Assembly (NCBI RefSeq): GCF_001612985.1
Contig: NZ_BDBM01000016.1
Location: 1-64,000 of the forward strand
Source of the DNA: Nocardia gamkensis NBRC 108242
GTDB lineage: Bacteria > Actinomycetota > Actinomycetes > Mycobacteriales > Mycobacteriaceae
DNA: 64,000 bases
Direction of reading: 5' to 3'
Position 1 is the stretch's first letter, and each line of letters begins with the position of its first letter. The notes below the pieces were generated by a model, which was given only the letters and a program-made list of their open reading frames with translations, had not been told where the DNA came from and ran no database searches. Of this stretch, positions 24,715 through 32,923 are shown piece after piece. The translations under genes and the position numbers were made by a program.

Positions 24715-25877
24715 CAGCCGAGCATCCTCTCCGCGACGGCGACCTGACGCGCCGCGATCCGGGCCCGCCACTGCTCCGGCGAGACGCGCGCCTGCTCGTA
24801 GAACGGCAAGCGGGCGGTCAGGTCGGCGACCGGCACCAGCTCCACGGTCGGCCCGTCGTCGGGTTTCATCTCCCGCGACAACCGCTGCCAGCGGAACTGT
24901 AGATATCCCCTGGCGTGCCCGGTACGCTCGATCCAGTTCGCCACGCCCGGGTCGCGCTCGCTCACCACCAGCCGGATCATCCCGTCCGGGTCCACGTGCG
25001 CCTGGTCGGCGGTGAGGCTGGTCTGGTGGTTGATGTAGTCCAGCGACAGGTACCACATGCTGCCCAGCTGGAAGCCCTGGTAGGGCGCGTCGGACTTCGG
25101 CACCGTGATGATCATGGCGTGGTCGTCGTCCAGGTCGTAGTGACCGACCGACGAGAACTGCGTGCTCAGCCCGCCCGGGGTCTGCCTGGGCTCGGTCAGC
25201 GTGTTGACCGGCAGGTTCAGATAGAACCACTCCGGGAAGGCGAGGAAGGTCTTCAACCGCGACACCAGCATCTTGCCCGCCACGCCGTACCGCTTGGTCA
25301 TCACGTCCTTGGTCAACGGCGGCGGCGCGTCACCGATCCGGTCCACCCGATGGATGCGGATCGTGCCCGCCTTCTCGGTCGCCCAATCGCTGTGCACCTC
25401 CCGCACCACGAGCATCGCCGCGTCGGCGCCCAGGTGCACGTAGCCGGGTCCGGCTGCACCGGGTCCGAACCGGATCTCGTAGGACCCGTCGGGGCGGATG
25501 TCGAGTTCACGGTCGTCGAAGGCGGTGAGGCTGTCGGGTACGTCCACCGGCGAGTAGTTGCCGTTGAGCACCTGGAAGCTCAGGTCGCGGGTGGTACCGC
25601 GGGTGCCGGTCACCACGTATTCCGCGTTCGGCCGCAGATAGGAGTGGTAGTAGAGGGTGTCGGGGTTGTCCAGGCCCATCTTGGTGTAGGGGCCGGTGGA
25701 CATCACGAAGAACGGGAAGTCCAGCTCGTAGGCCCAGGCCATCTGCAACGACGCGCGGATGCTGCCCGCCAGATAGTCGTAGCCCTCGACGAGGTCCTGT
25801 TCGGTGCGGATGTGCGCGGCTCCGGTGATGATCTGCTCGGCGGCGGCGATGGCGTCCGCGAACGGCTGTGTCAGCAA
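24714..25877 (-). CDS. Rv3531c-like protein of unknown function
   Basis: About 387 residues, resembling mycobacterial Rv3531c in length and neighbours. Visible features are a helical N-terminus (FADAIAAAEQIITGAAHIRTEQDLVEGYDYLAGSIRASLQMAWAYE), then a beta-rich body (PDTLYYHSYLRPNAEYVVTGTRG, LDIRPDGSYEIRFGPG, MLVVREVHSDW). This resembles the DUF1214/DUF1254 type of fold, but I am not certain. Three starts compete: ATG 25919 (inside a perfect palindrome, no ribosome site), TTG 25898, and TTG 25877 preceded by ggagaagcc; the last was chosen. First gene of the three-gene operon, divergent from IclR. Role in sulfated-lipid or steroid metabolism is only inferred. Confidence 0.7.
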   Translation of the reverse strand: MLTQPFADAIAAAEQIITGAAHIRTEQDLVEGYDYLAGSIRASLQMAWAYELDFPFFVMSTGPYTKMGLDNPDTLYYHSYLRPNAEYVVTGTRGTTRDLSFQVLNGNYSPVDVPDSLTAFDDRELDIRPDGSYEIRFGPGAAGPGYVHLGADAAMLVVREVHSDWATEKAGTIRIHRVDRIGDAPPPLTKDVMTKRYGVAGKMLVSRLKTFLAFPEWFYLNLPVNTLTEPRQTPGGLSTQFSSVGHYDLDDDHAMIITVPKSDAPYQGFQLGSMWYLSLDYINHQTSLTADQAHVDPDGMIRLVVSERDPGVANWIERTGHARGYLQFRWQRLSREMKPDDGPTVELVPVADLTARLPFYEQARVSPEQWRARIAARQVAVAERMLG

Positions 25878-25900
25878 GAGGCTTCTCCGGTGTTCCAAAT

Positions 25901-25919
25901 ATGTACCACTCTGGTACAT
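25901..25919. promoter_or_regulatory. Perfect palindrome, candidate IclR operator
   Basis: ATGTACCA-CTC-TGGTACAT is a perfect inverted repeat with 8-base arms and a 3-base centre. It lies between the divergent IclR gene (start 25961) and the three-gene operon (start near 25877), downstream of the KstR-like box as seen from the operon. IclR proteins bind short palindromes in exactly such divergent gaps. Confidence 0.65.
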
Positions 25920-25936
25920 TTCGATAGAGGCAAGAT

Positions 25937-25950
25937 TAGAACGTGTTCTA
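25937..25950. promoter_or_regulatory. KstR-type operator box 1
   Basis: TAGAACGTGTTCTA fits the KstR consensus TnnAACnnGTTnnA at every fixed position. It sits 10 bases before the IclR start and about 60 before the sulfotransferase operon. KstR is the TetR-family repressor of cholesterol catabolism genes in mycolic-acid actinomycetes. The match is seen in the sequence; binding is inference. Confidence 0.75.
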
Positions 25951-25960
25951 GGAGTGGTCA

Positions 25961-26860
25961 ATGGTCGGCCGACGGTCCGCACCCACCGCACGCGTGGTTC
26001 AGGTCCTGGATTTCTTCGTCGAACAGCGCGGGAAACGCTTCGGGCTCTCCGAGCTCGCCCGCGAGCTCGACCTGGCCAAGCCGACCTGCCTGGGCATCCT
26101 CACCGAGCTGACCTCGGGCGGCTACCTGGTGCGCGACGCAGGCACGGTCACCTACGGGCTCGGACCGGCGCTGATCGCCGCGGGCCGGGTGGCGCAGGAC
26201 AGTTTCGCGATCTCCGCGCTCGCCCGCGTCGAGCTGGAGGAACTCTCCGCGCGCTACCACACCACCTGCACCGCGTCGGCGGTGGTCGGCGAGCAGATCA
26301 TGGTGCTGGAGAGCACCGGCCCCGGCCTGGTGAAGGTGGGCGCGGCCTACCATTTCGCGCCGCCGGTCGGCCTGATGTACGTACTCTGGGACACCGACGC
26401 GGCGTTCGACGCCTGGCTGGCCAAGCCCCCGGCGGTGCCGCTGCGACAGGACGAGGAGCGACTGCGCCAGGTCGTCGCCGAATGCCGCGAGCGCGGATTC
26501 CTGGTGGAGAGCACGACCACGGCAGGGCGGCGGCTGTACTCGCTGCTGGCCGGTGTCGCCGACCGCGATCTGCCGCCCGAGCTGCGCGAACTGGTCGGCG
26601 AGCTGGTGACCAGCCTGGGCGAGCGGGTGTATCTCGGCTCGGATCTGCGACCACGCAAAGAACACGCGGTGAGCCTGCTCGCCGCGCCGACCTACGACGG
26701 TGACGGCAGGCAGAACATGGTGCTCACGATGTACGTCGGCCGCTCCATCACCGGGGCCGAGATCGCGCGCCGTGGCGCGGCCCTGGTGGCGGCCGCCGAC
26801 GCGGTGACGGCGAATTCGGGCGGGCGCAAACCATTGACCGATAACCGAAACGTGTTCTAG
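25961..26860 (+). CDS. IclR-family transcriptional regulator
   Basis: A 299-residue IclR-type regulator. N-terminal winged HTH: RVVQVLDFFVEQRGKRFGLSELARELDLAKPTCLGILTELTSGGYLVRD (residues about 11-60). The effector domain follows, with TASAVVGEQIMVLEST, FAPPVGLMYVLW (the loop that often holds effector contacts) and an unusually long ESTTTAGRRLYSLL region before the last helices. ATG 25961 has taggagtgg ahead of it. It is divergent from the sulfotransferase operon and reads toward cysD, only nine bases away, so IclR-cysD-cysNC may form one unit. Its last codons contain the second KstR-like box. Confidence 0.88.
   Translation: MVGRRSAPTARVVQVLDFFVEQRGKRFGLSELARELDLAKPTCLGILTELTSGGYLVRDAGTVTYGLGPALIAAGRVAQDSFAISALARVELEELSARYHTTCTASAVVGEQIMVLESTGPGLVKVGAAYHFAPPVGLMYVLWDTDAAFDAWLAKPPAVPLRQDEERLRQVVAECRERGFLVESTTTAGRRLYSLLAGVADRDLPPELRELVGELVTSLGERVYLGSDLRPRKEHAVSLLAAPTYDGDGRQNMVLTMYVGRSITGAEIARRGAALVAAADAVTANSGGRKPLTDNRNVF
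26846..26859. promoter_or_regulatory. KstR-type operator box 2, before cysD
   Basis: CGAAACGTGTTCTA matches TnnAACnnGTTnnA except the first base, and shares AACGTGTTCTAG with box 1. It overlaps the last IclR codons and ends ten bases before the cysD GTG. If functional it would control the PAPS-producing genes in parallel with the sulfotransferase operon. Confidence 0.55.
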
Positions 26861-26869
26861 TTTTGCGGT

Positions 26870-27802
26870 GTGAGCCAGTACGCGAAGTCGACGGCGAGCA
26901 CCTACGAGCTGCCCCATCTGGACGCGCTCGAGGCCGAGTCGGCGCACATATTCCGTGAAGTGGCAGCGACATTCGAGCGCCCGGTGTTGCTGTTCTCCGG
27001 CGGCAAGGACTCGGTGGTGATGCTGCACCTGGCGGCGAAGGCCTTCTGGCCGGCGCCGCTGCCGTTTCCGGTGCTGCACATCGACACCGGGCACAATTTC
27101 GACGAGGTGATCGCCTACCGCGACCAGACGGTGGCGCGGCTGGGCCTGCGCCTGGTGGTCGGGCGAGTGCAGGACGACATCGACGCGGGGCGCGTGGTCG
27201 AGGAGACCGGGCCGCGCGCCTCCCGCAACCGGTTGCAGACGACGACGCTGCTGCGCTCGATCCAGGAAGGAGCGTTCGACGCGGTCTTCGGCGGCGCGCG
27301 CCGCGACGAGGAGAAGGCCCGCGCCAAGGAGCGGGTATTCAGCTTCCGCGACGAGTACGGCCAGTGGGATCCGCGCAGGCAGCGCCCCGAGCTGTGGAAC
27401 CTCTACAACGGCAGGCACCGCGCAGGCGAGCACATCCGGGTGTTCCCGCTGTCGAACTGGACCGAGCTGGACATCTGGAGTTACATCGCCGCCGAAGGCA
27501 TCGAGCTGCCCCCGCTCTATTACGCGCACCGCAGGCCGGTGGTACAGCGCGACGGAATGCTGTTGGCGCACACCCGCTTTCTCGAACTGCTCGACGGCGA
27601 GGAGCCCTACGAGTCCACCATACGGTTCCGCACCGTCGGCGACGCGACCTGCACCGGCTGCGTCGAATCCACCGCGGCCACACCCGCGGAGGTGGTCGCC
27701 GAGGTCGCCGCGGCGCGGGTCACCGAGCGCGGCGCCACCCGCGCCGACGACCGCATCTCCGAGGCAGGCATGGAAGACCGCAAACGCGAAGGCTACTTCT
27801 GA
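26870..27802 (+). CDS. cysD: Sulfate adenylyltransferase subunit 2
   Basis: A 310-residue CysD, the ATP-pyrophosphatase-type subunit that joins sulfate and ATP into adenosine 5'-phosphosulfate, driven by the GTPase CysN. The PP-loop is [16 protein letters not shown] (SGGKDS at residues 43-48); other CysD signatures are [59 protein letters not shown] and [11 protein letters not shown], ending in [20 protein letters not shown] 26870 gives [17 protein letters not shown], a natural N-terminus. The stop TGA shares its A with the ATG of cysNC (TGATG), so the two subunits are coupled. Context suggests this copy serves sulfation rather than, or besides, cysteine synthesis. Confidence 0.96.
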   Translation: MSQYAKSTASTYELPHLDALEAESAHIFREVAATFERPVLLFSGGKDSVVMLHLAAKAFWPAPLPFPVLHIDTGHNFDEVIAYRDQTVARLGLRLVVGRVQDDIDAGRVVEETGPRASRNRLQTTTLLRSIQEGAFDAVFGGARRDEEKARAKERVFSFRDEYGQWDPRRQRPELWNLYNGRHRAGEHIRVFPLSNWTELDIWSYIAAEGIELPPLYYAHRRPVVQRDGMLLAHTRFLELLDGEEPYESTIRFRTVGDATCTGCVESTAATPAEVVAEVAAARVTERGATRADDRISEAGMEDRKREGYF

Positions 27803-29637
27803 TGACGACCACATTGTTGCGTCTGGCCACCGCGGGCAGCGTCGACGACGGCAAGTCCACGCTGATCGGCAGGCTGCTGTTCGACTCCAAGACGCTGTTC
27901 ACCGATCAGCTCGCCGCGGTGGAGCGCACCAGCCGCGACCGCGGCGACGACTATCCCAACCTCGCCCTGCTCACCGACGGCCTGCGCGCCGAACGTGAAC
28001 AGGGGATCACGATCGACGTGGCGCATCGCTATTTCGCCACGCCGAGAAGAAAATTCATCATCGCAGACACTCCGGGGCACGTGCAGTACACCCGCAATAT
28101 GGTGACCGGCGCTTCCACCGCCGACCTGGCGCTGATCCTGGTCGACGCCCGCAAGGGCGTGGTGGAGCAGACGCGCAGGCACGCGTTCCTGGCCAGCCTG
28201 CTCGGCATCCCGCACCTGGTGCTGTGCGTGAACAAGATGGACCTGGTGGACTGGTCGCAGGAACGGTTCGAGGAGATCCGCGAGGAGTTCGCGCGATTCG
28301 CGTCCAAACTGGACGTCTCCGACCTGACCTTCGTGCCGGTGTCGGCGCTGCACGGCGACAACATCGTGCACCGTGGCGCGAGCATGCCGTGGTATGAGGG
28401 CACTCCCCTGCTGCACCATCTGGAAGAGGTGCATATCGCCTCGGACCGCAACCTGATCGATGCGCGCTTCCCGGTGCAGTACGTCACCCGCAGCCACGGC
28501 CAGGATTTCCGCGGATACGCGGGCACCGTGGCGGGCGGAGTCTTCAAGCCCGGCGACGAAGTGGCGGTGCTGCCGTCCGGTTTCACCACCACGGTCGAGG
28601 CGATCTGGGGGCCGGGCGGCGCGCCGGTCGCGGAAGCCTTTCCGCCGCAGGCGGTCACCATCCAGCTAGCCGACGAGCTGGATATCTCCCGCGGCGATCT
28701 GATCTGCCGTCCGAACAACCGCCCGACCGCGGGCCGTGATCTCGACGCGATGGTGTGCTGGTTCGCCGAGGACGCCCAGCTGACACCCGGCGCTACCTAC
28801 ACCATCCGGCACAGCACCCGCGCGGCGACCGCCGAGGTGCGCTCGCTGGACTACCGGCTGGACGTCAACACGCTGCATCGCGACGAGCACGCGGAGTCGT
28901 TGTCGCTCAACGAGATCGGCCGCGTCCAGCTGCGCACCCGGCAACCGTTGCTGTTCGACCCGTACCGCCGCAACCGCGCTACCGGCAGCTTCATCCTCGT
29001 CGACGACACCACCAACAACACCGTCGCCGCGGGCATGATCACCGGCCCGAGCCTGCCCTCCACCCGAGTGGTCTGGCACTCCACGGCCGTCGAGCGCGAC
29101 GAGCGCGCCACCCGCGGTCTGACGGTCTGGCTGACCGGCTTGTCCGGGTCCGGAAAGTCCACCGTCGCCGTGGAACTGGAGCGCAGGTTGGTCGCCGCGG
29201 GCCGCCCGGCGTTCCTCCTGGACGGCGACAACCTGCGCCACGGCCTCAACTCGGATCTCGGCTTCAGCACGGCCGACCGGGAGGAAAACGTCCGCCGCGT
29301 CGGCGAAGTGGCGAAACTGTTCGCCGAAGCCGGTGTGGTCGCAGTGGTTTCACTGATCAGCCCCTACCGCGCCGACCGCGACCGCGTCCGCGCCGCCCAC
29401 GAAGCGGCGGACATCTCCTTCCTGGAAGTGTTCGTCGACACGCCACTGGCCGTCTGCGAAGCCCGCGACCCCAAAGGCATGTACGCCAAGGCCCGCGCGG
29501 GCGAGATCCGCGGATTCACCGGCATCGACGACCCCTACGAAGCACCGACCGAAGCCGAGATCGTCCTACGGCCCGACCACGGTGACCCGGCCTCGATGGC
29601 GGCGACGATCATCGCCCGGCTGAGTCGGTTGGACTGA
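27802..29637 (+). CDS. cysNC: Bifunctional sulfate adenylyltransferase subunit 1 / APS kinase
   Basis: A 611-residue fusion. Residues 1 to about 435 are CysN, an EF-Tu-like GTPase: [16 protein letters not shown] (G1), [13 protein letters not shown] (G2 region), [12 protein letters not shown] (G3), NKMD (G4) and two beta-barrel domains. From about 440 comes CysC, APS kinase: [16 protein letters not shown] (P-loop), [37 protein letters not shown] and [19 protein letters not shown]. CysN with CysD makes APS and CysC phosphorylates it to PAPS, the donor used by the sulfotransferase encoded at 22765. This fused form and length are typical of mycolic-acid actinomycetes. Ends 61 bases before a convergent small gene. 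Confidence 0.96.
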   Translation: MTTTLLRLATAGSVDDGKSTLIGRLLFDSKTLFTDQLAAVERTSRDRGDDYPNLALLTDGLRAEREQGITIDVAHRYFATPRRKFIIADTPGHVQYTRNMVTGASTADLALILVDARKGVVEQTRRHAFLASLLGIPHLVLCVNKMDLVDWSQERFEEIREEFARFASKLDVSDLTFVPVSALHGDNIVHRGASMPWYEGTPLLHHLEEVHIASDRNLIDARFPVQYVTRSHGQDFRGYAGTVAGGVFKPGDEVAVLPSGFTTTVEAIWGPGGAPVAEAFPPQAVTIQLADELDISRGDLICRPNNRPTAGRDLDAMVCWFAEDAQLTPGATYTIRHSTRAATAEVRSLDYRLDVNTLHRDEHAESLSLNEIGRVQLRTRQPLLFDPYRRNRATGSFILVDDTTNNTVAAGMITGPSLPSTRVVWHSTAVERDERATRGLTVWLTGLSGSGKSTVAVELERRLVAAGRPAFLLDGDNLRHGLNSDLGFSTADREENVRRVGEVAKLFAEAGVVAVVSLISPYRADRDRVRAAHEAADISFLEVFVDTPLAVCEARDPKGMYAKARAGEIRGFTGIDDPYEAPTEAEIVLRPDHGDPASMAATIIARLSRLD

Positions 29638-29698
29638 TCAGGCCTCAGCGCCGGGTAGCGAGGGCACGTTCGCGGGACGTCACATGTCGTCCGCTGAT

Positions 29699-29989
29699 TC
29701 AGGGGACTATGTCCGCGCTCGGAACGACGTAGCGGACGCGGTCGGTGTTGTGTGCCTCCGTTCCGAGGTCGACGATCGTTGCGTCACCGACCTGTTCGAC
29801 GAGATTAACGCCGATCTCCACCGGCACCGGATACGCCGAATCCGGCCCCAGGTCGTCGGGTGCGCCGAAGATCGGCAGCTTGTCGATCAAGCTGTGCGTG
29901 ACACCGTCGGCATCCGTGAACTCGACTTCGATGACACCCGGCTGAGTGTCCGACACCCATCGGACGGCTTTCCCCCAGATAACGGCCAT
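29699..29989 (-). CDS. Small hypothetical protein, 96 residues
   Basis: Unrecognised 96-residue protein with a good coding pattern: WGKAVRWVSDTQPGVIEVEFTDADG at the N-terminus, DKLPIFGAPDDLGPDSAYPVPVEIGVNLVEQVGD, and TDRVRYVVPSADIVP at the end. The strand-rich sequence suggests a small beta barrel. No signal or membrane segment. ATG 29989 starts directly at the structured part; the in-frame ATG 26 codons upstream reads Arg/Gly-rich. It is convergent with cysNC and divergent from the XRE gene at 30242. Confidence 0.65.
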   Translation of the reverse strand: MAVIWGKAVRWVSDTQPGVIEVEFTDADGVTHSLIDKLPIFGAPDDLGPDSAYPVPVEIGVNLVEQVGDATIVDLGTEAHNTDRVRYVVPSADIVP

Positions 29990-30068
29990 TCCGTCAGTAT
30001 GCCCTCGAGCTCCGCCGCAGCGAGCGTCACCACCAGTCGCGGCTACTGTCCGCAGCTGAAATGCCAAC

Positions 30069-30119
30069 GCCGGCTTCGTGGATCGGCTATCCCCTCCACA
30101 GTCGATACACGAAGCCGGC
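30069..30119. repeat. 12-bp perfect inverted repeat in the gap before the XRE gene
   Basis: GCCGGCTTCGTG (30069-30080) and CACGAAGCCGGC (30108-30119) are exact complements with a 27-base loop. The repeat lies between the divergent small gene and the XRE regulator, where a terminator is not expected. It may be a regulatory stem-loop, a protein-binding site, or the trace of an inserted element. Confidence 0.6.
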
Positions 30120-30241
30120 TTCCGGTGACATCTCCGTAATCGGTTCGGATACGAGCGTAGAGCGATAGGATCTGATTGTAAAGCGCTAAGCGCCTAGCCG
30201 CTGCGCTCTGATCCTTTACCGGCGGATACCATGTTCGCACG

Positions 30242-30775
30242 GTGACGGGCCGAATCGGGAGGTTGGTGGCACAGGTCGTGTCCGGCGAGGGAGATGAGAT
30301 CAGCGAGGAGCCGACGGAGGACGCCGGCCCCATCGCGCGGCACCTGAATCGGGTGATCGCCGCTGCGCAGCAGCGGGATTCACGCAGCTACTCCAACAAA
30401 GACATCGCCGAGCGCTCGACCGCGCTCGGCTATCCGCTGAGCCCGGCCCAGGTCTCGCACATCCGGCTCGGACGAGTCCGCAACCCCAGTTTTCGCACGG
30501 TCGAGGGGATTTCCGTGGCACTGGGCGTCGACGTTCGGGAATTCCTCGACGGCGCGGCCGCGCAGCAAGCCGACGTCGAATCGCGGCTGGCCGCGGAACT
30601 CTCCGAGGCGGGCGTGGAGGCGATCGGTTTCCGCCTGTCCGAACTCGGCACCTTGAACGAACTCGGCAGATCGACGTTCGGCGCCATAGTCGGCAACATC
30701 CTGCGCGATCTCCAGCAGCACGAACTCTATCGCCGACCGGCCGCCGCGGAGGACGACGAGAAAACCGAGGGCTGA
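30242..30775 (+). CDS. XRE-like HTH regulator
   Basis: A 177-residue DNA-binding protein. The HTH (about residues 45-105) reads YSNKDIAERSTALGYPLSPAQVSHIRLGRVRNPSFRTVEGISVALGVDVREFLDG, a divergent Cro/CI-type domain like those in actinobacterial regulators paired with ImmA/IrrE proteins. The C-terminal part is helical and ends in an acidic EDDEKTEG tail. GTG 30242 has no Shine-Dalgarno but has TACCAT (30227-30232) at -10 distance, so a leaderless message starting at or near the GTG is plausible. An AT-poor repeat set (GCGCTAAGCGC inside GTAAAG...CTTTAC) upstream may be its operator. It heads toward a convergent FAD-monooxygenase / 7-TM / ImmA cluster. Confidence 0.75.
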   Translation: MTGRIGRLVAQVVSGEGDEISEEPTEDAGPIARHLNRVIAAAQQRDSRSYSNKDIAERSTALGYPLSPAQVSHIRLGRVRNPSFRTVEGISVALGVDVREFLDGAAAQQADVESRLAAELSEAGVEAIGFRLSELGTLNELGRSTFGAIVGNILRDLQQHELYRRPAAAEDDEKTEG

Positions 30776-30795
30776 GTGATCGGCTATCGCTCGTG

Positions 30796-31782
30796 TCAGA
30801 GCCGCAGATCCTCCGCCGAGACTTTCGGAGCGGGGCCCGGCCGATAGGTCGCCTGCGCGATCGGGCGGCGAACTTCCGTATAGGACTCCAGCGCGGCGGC
30901 AATGGAGTCCGCGCTGCGCAGGGTCTTCGCCAAGACGATCGCATCCTCGATGGCGGAGGTCGCGCCACGCCCCGCCGCAGGCGAAACGGCATGCGCCGCA
31001 TCGCCGATCAGTACGGTGTCGGCGTTGTGCCAGCTGCCCTCGGGTTCGAGTTCGTACAGTGCGATGGGAGCGCTCACCTCGGAACGCTCCAGCACCCGCA
31101 TCACCGGGGTGGCCCGCAGTGCGTCGAGGAACACCTCCGGGTCGACCGCCGCGCCGGACGCGACGCTCCGCCTGCTGAACCAGAATGATCCATCGCGGTC
31201 GTCCCCCACATAGCCTGCTACACCTTCGGGGTGCGACCAGAAGTGCAGGACGTGCGTCGGGAGCCCGGGCACCACGGCCCGGCAATGACCGTAGCGGATC
31301 GATTGGCCGGTGTAGGTGGGCTCTCTGGGATCGCCGAGCATGCGCCGCGTGGCCGAACGAGCACCGTCCGCGCCGACCAGCAGATCACCCGTGCGCGAGC
31401 CGGGATCGACCCGCGTTCCGTATTCGCACGGGATGTCCACTTCTTCCAACCCTTCTCGCAACAAGGCCAGGAGATCCTTGCGCCAGATGTGGGTGCTGGA
31501 CCAGCGATGACCGGGCTCGGTCCGGGCGAAGGAATTCGTTCGCCCGGTGAGCGTGTCGACGGTGCTGACGCCGACGACCGGGAATCCGGCCGCTCTGACC
31601 TTTTCGCCCAGGCCGATCTGATCGAGCGCGGTCGACGCCGCGGGGCCGAGGGTGACCCACCCGCCCACCTCGGCAGTGCGCGTCGCGGTCTCATAGATCT
31701 GCACCCGCGCACCGACTTTCGCCATCGCCAGGGCCGCGCACGCCCCTCCGACACCGCAGCCGATGATCTCCGCTCGAAACAT
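30796..31782 (-). CDS. FAD-dependent monooxygenase
   Basis: A 328-residue group A flavin monooxygenase (PHBH fold, shorter than many). The N-terminal dinucleotide motif is EIIGCGVGGACAALAMAKVGARVQIYE; the second FAD motif is ADTVLIGDAAHAVSPAAGRGATSAIEDAIVLA; the DG-type motif appears as DLLVGADGARSATRRMLG. It would hydroxylate or otherwise oxidise a small molecule using NAD(P)H and oxygen. ATG 31782 is chosen because the Rossmann strand begins two residues later. It is four bases downstream of the 7-TM protein gene, so the three genes ImmA, 7-TM and monooxygenase are one operon. Substrate unknown; a signal molecule is a speculative idea. Confidence 0.85.
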   Translation of the reverse strand: MFRAEIIGCGVGGACAALAMAKVGARVQIYETATRTAEVGGWVTLGPAASTALDQIGLGEKVRAAGFPVVGVSTVDTLTGRTNSFARTEPGHRWSSTHIWRKDLLALLREGLEEVDIPCEYGTRVDPGSRTGDLLVGADGARSATRRMLGDPREPTYTGQSIRYGHCRAVVPGLPTHVLHFWSHPEGVAGYVGDDRDGSFWFSRRSVASGAAVDPEVFLDALRATPVMRVLERSEVSAPIALYELEPEGSWHNADTVLIGDAAHAVSPAAGRGATSAIEDAIVLAKTLRSADSIAAALESYTEVRRPIAQATYRPGPAPKVSAEDLRL

Positions 31783-31786
31783 CCGG

Positions 31787-32923
31787 TCACACCTTCGCCG
31801 TGGGCCGAGCCCATTGCCGACGCACCCGAACCATGTTCTCCCCCAGGCCGGCCGCCAAGGCCACGAGCAGTTTGCGGTCGGCATCGAACGTATCAGCCTG
31901 GTCCACGGCCGCGCGGTGCGGTTCGCCGTACAGCACCGGCCGCTCGTGATTGGCCGCGGCGACGCGCTGGAGTTCGCGCGCGTAGCCGGAGACGGTGGCG
32001 GTCGACGTCGGATCGATCTGGGGGCTGAGCAGCATCAGCGCATCACGAATGTCGACCATCATCGCCTGCCGCCATTCCATGACGGCCGCCAAGGGCTGCC
32101 GGACGCGGAAGGCGGGCATCCGCCGTTCCGGAAGAAACCGGGTGATCACGCCGACCGCGAAACGCCACAGCCGCCACAGCAACAGAACGTCACGCAATGC
32201 CGCGAGGCCGACGACCACAGCTCGTATCCGCATCACCAAGCCATACCAGGACACACCCAGAAGGAATACGAGCTGCCCCAGATAGACCTCCCACCGCCCC
32301 AGCGCGACGAGCGCTCGCGGTGGCCGTTCCGATGCCGCGTAGTACCCGAGCTGGACGGTGAAAGTCACCGTGGCGGCGAGCATCGACACCGCACCTATCG
32401 CGGCGAGCACGATTCCGTGGGCCGGCGTCCCCGAGAGCAGACGCAGATAGGCGAAGCAGTAGAAGACGATCAACATCCCGATCGGCAACGTGCTCACCTT
32501 CTCCCCGAGATTGAAGCCGACCACGGCGGGGTCGGCGAATCCGTAGGGTTTCGCGCCGGGGCCCGCGACGGCCGCGCACACGGCCATGACGATGATCGAC
32601 GCGGCAAGCGGGATACCGAGCCCGACCAGTATTTTCTTCGTCTGGGCGGTGTGCCGGGAGGCCAGCACGAAGAACGCGACGATGCAGGCCTTGGCTCCCA
32701 CCAGCAGGACGGTCCCGACGAATTCGTAACCCATCGCGCTCAGCAACCACGGGTCCGGGCGGTTCTGGACGTACTCGCCGAAGGCATACCCGGACGCGAG
32801 GAAGAAGAAGGCCCCCACGACCGCGAGAAGAGCCACGTCCTTGTTGCGGCGGTATTGACTCGACTTCCAGATCATGGCGGCGGCGAACGCCGCGATGAGC
32901 CACCCGTGCGGTATGTAGATCAC
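31787..32923 (-). CDS. Seven-TM membrane protein with cytosolic tail (MAB_1171c/DUF6545-like)
   Basis: A 378-residue integral membrane protein. Seven hydrophobic segments fill the first 230 residues (for example WLIAAFAAAMIW, VALLAVVGAFFFLASGYAF, FVGTVLLVGAKACIVAFFVLA, LAASIIVMAVCAAVAG, IGMLIVFYCFAYLRLL, IGAVSMLAATVTFTV, LVFLLGVSWYGLVM). A soluble tail follows, with DIRDALMLLSPQIDPT, SGYARELQRVAAANHE and DADRKLLVALAAGLGE. This layout matches the family annotated as MAB_1171c-type putative transporters, often found beside ImmA/IrrE genes. GTG 32923 forms a GTGA overlap with the ImmA stop. It could be a sensor that passes an outside signal to the protease; transport is the default annotation. 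Neither is proved. Confidence 0.75.
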   Translation of the reverse strand: MIYIPHGWLIAAFAAAMIWKSSQYRRNKDVALLAVVGAFFFLASGYAFGEYVQNRPDPWLLSAMGYEFVGTVLLVGAKACIVAFFVLASRHTAQTKKILVGLGIPLAASIIVMAVCAAVAGPGAKPYGFADPAVVGFNLGEKVSTLPIGMLIVFYCFAYLRLLSGTPAHGIVLAAIGAVSMLAATVTFTVQLGYYAASERPPRALVALGRWEVYLGQLVFLLGVSWYGLVMRIRAVVVGLAALRDVLLLWRLWRFAVGVITRFLPERRMPAFRVRQPLAAVMEWRQAMMVDIRDALMLLSPQIDPTSTATVSGYARELQRVAAANHERPVLYGEPHRAAVDQADTFDADRKLLVALAAGLGENMVRVRRQWARPTAKV

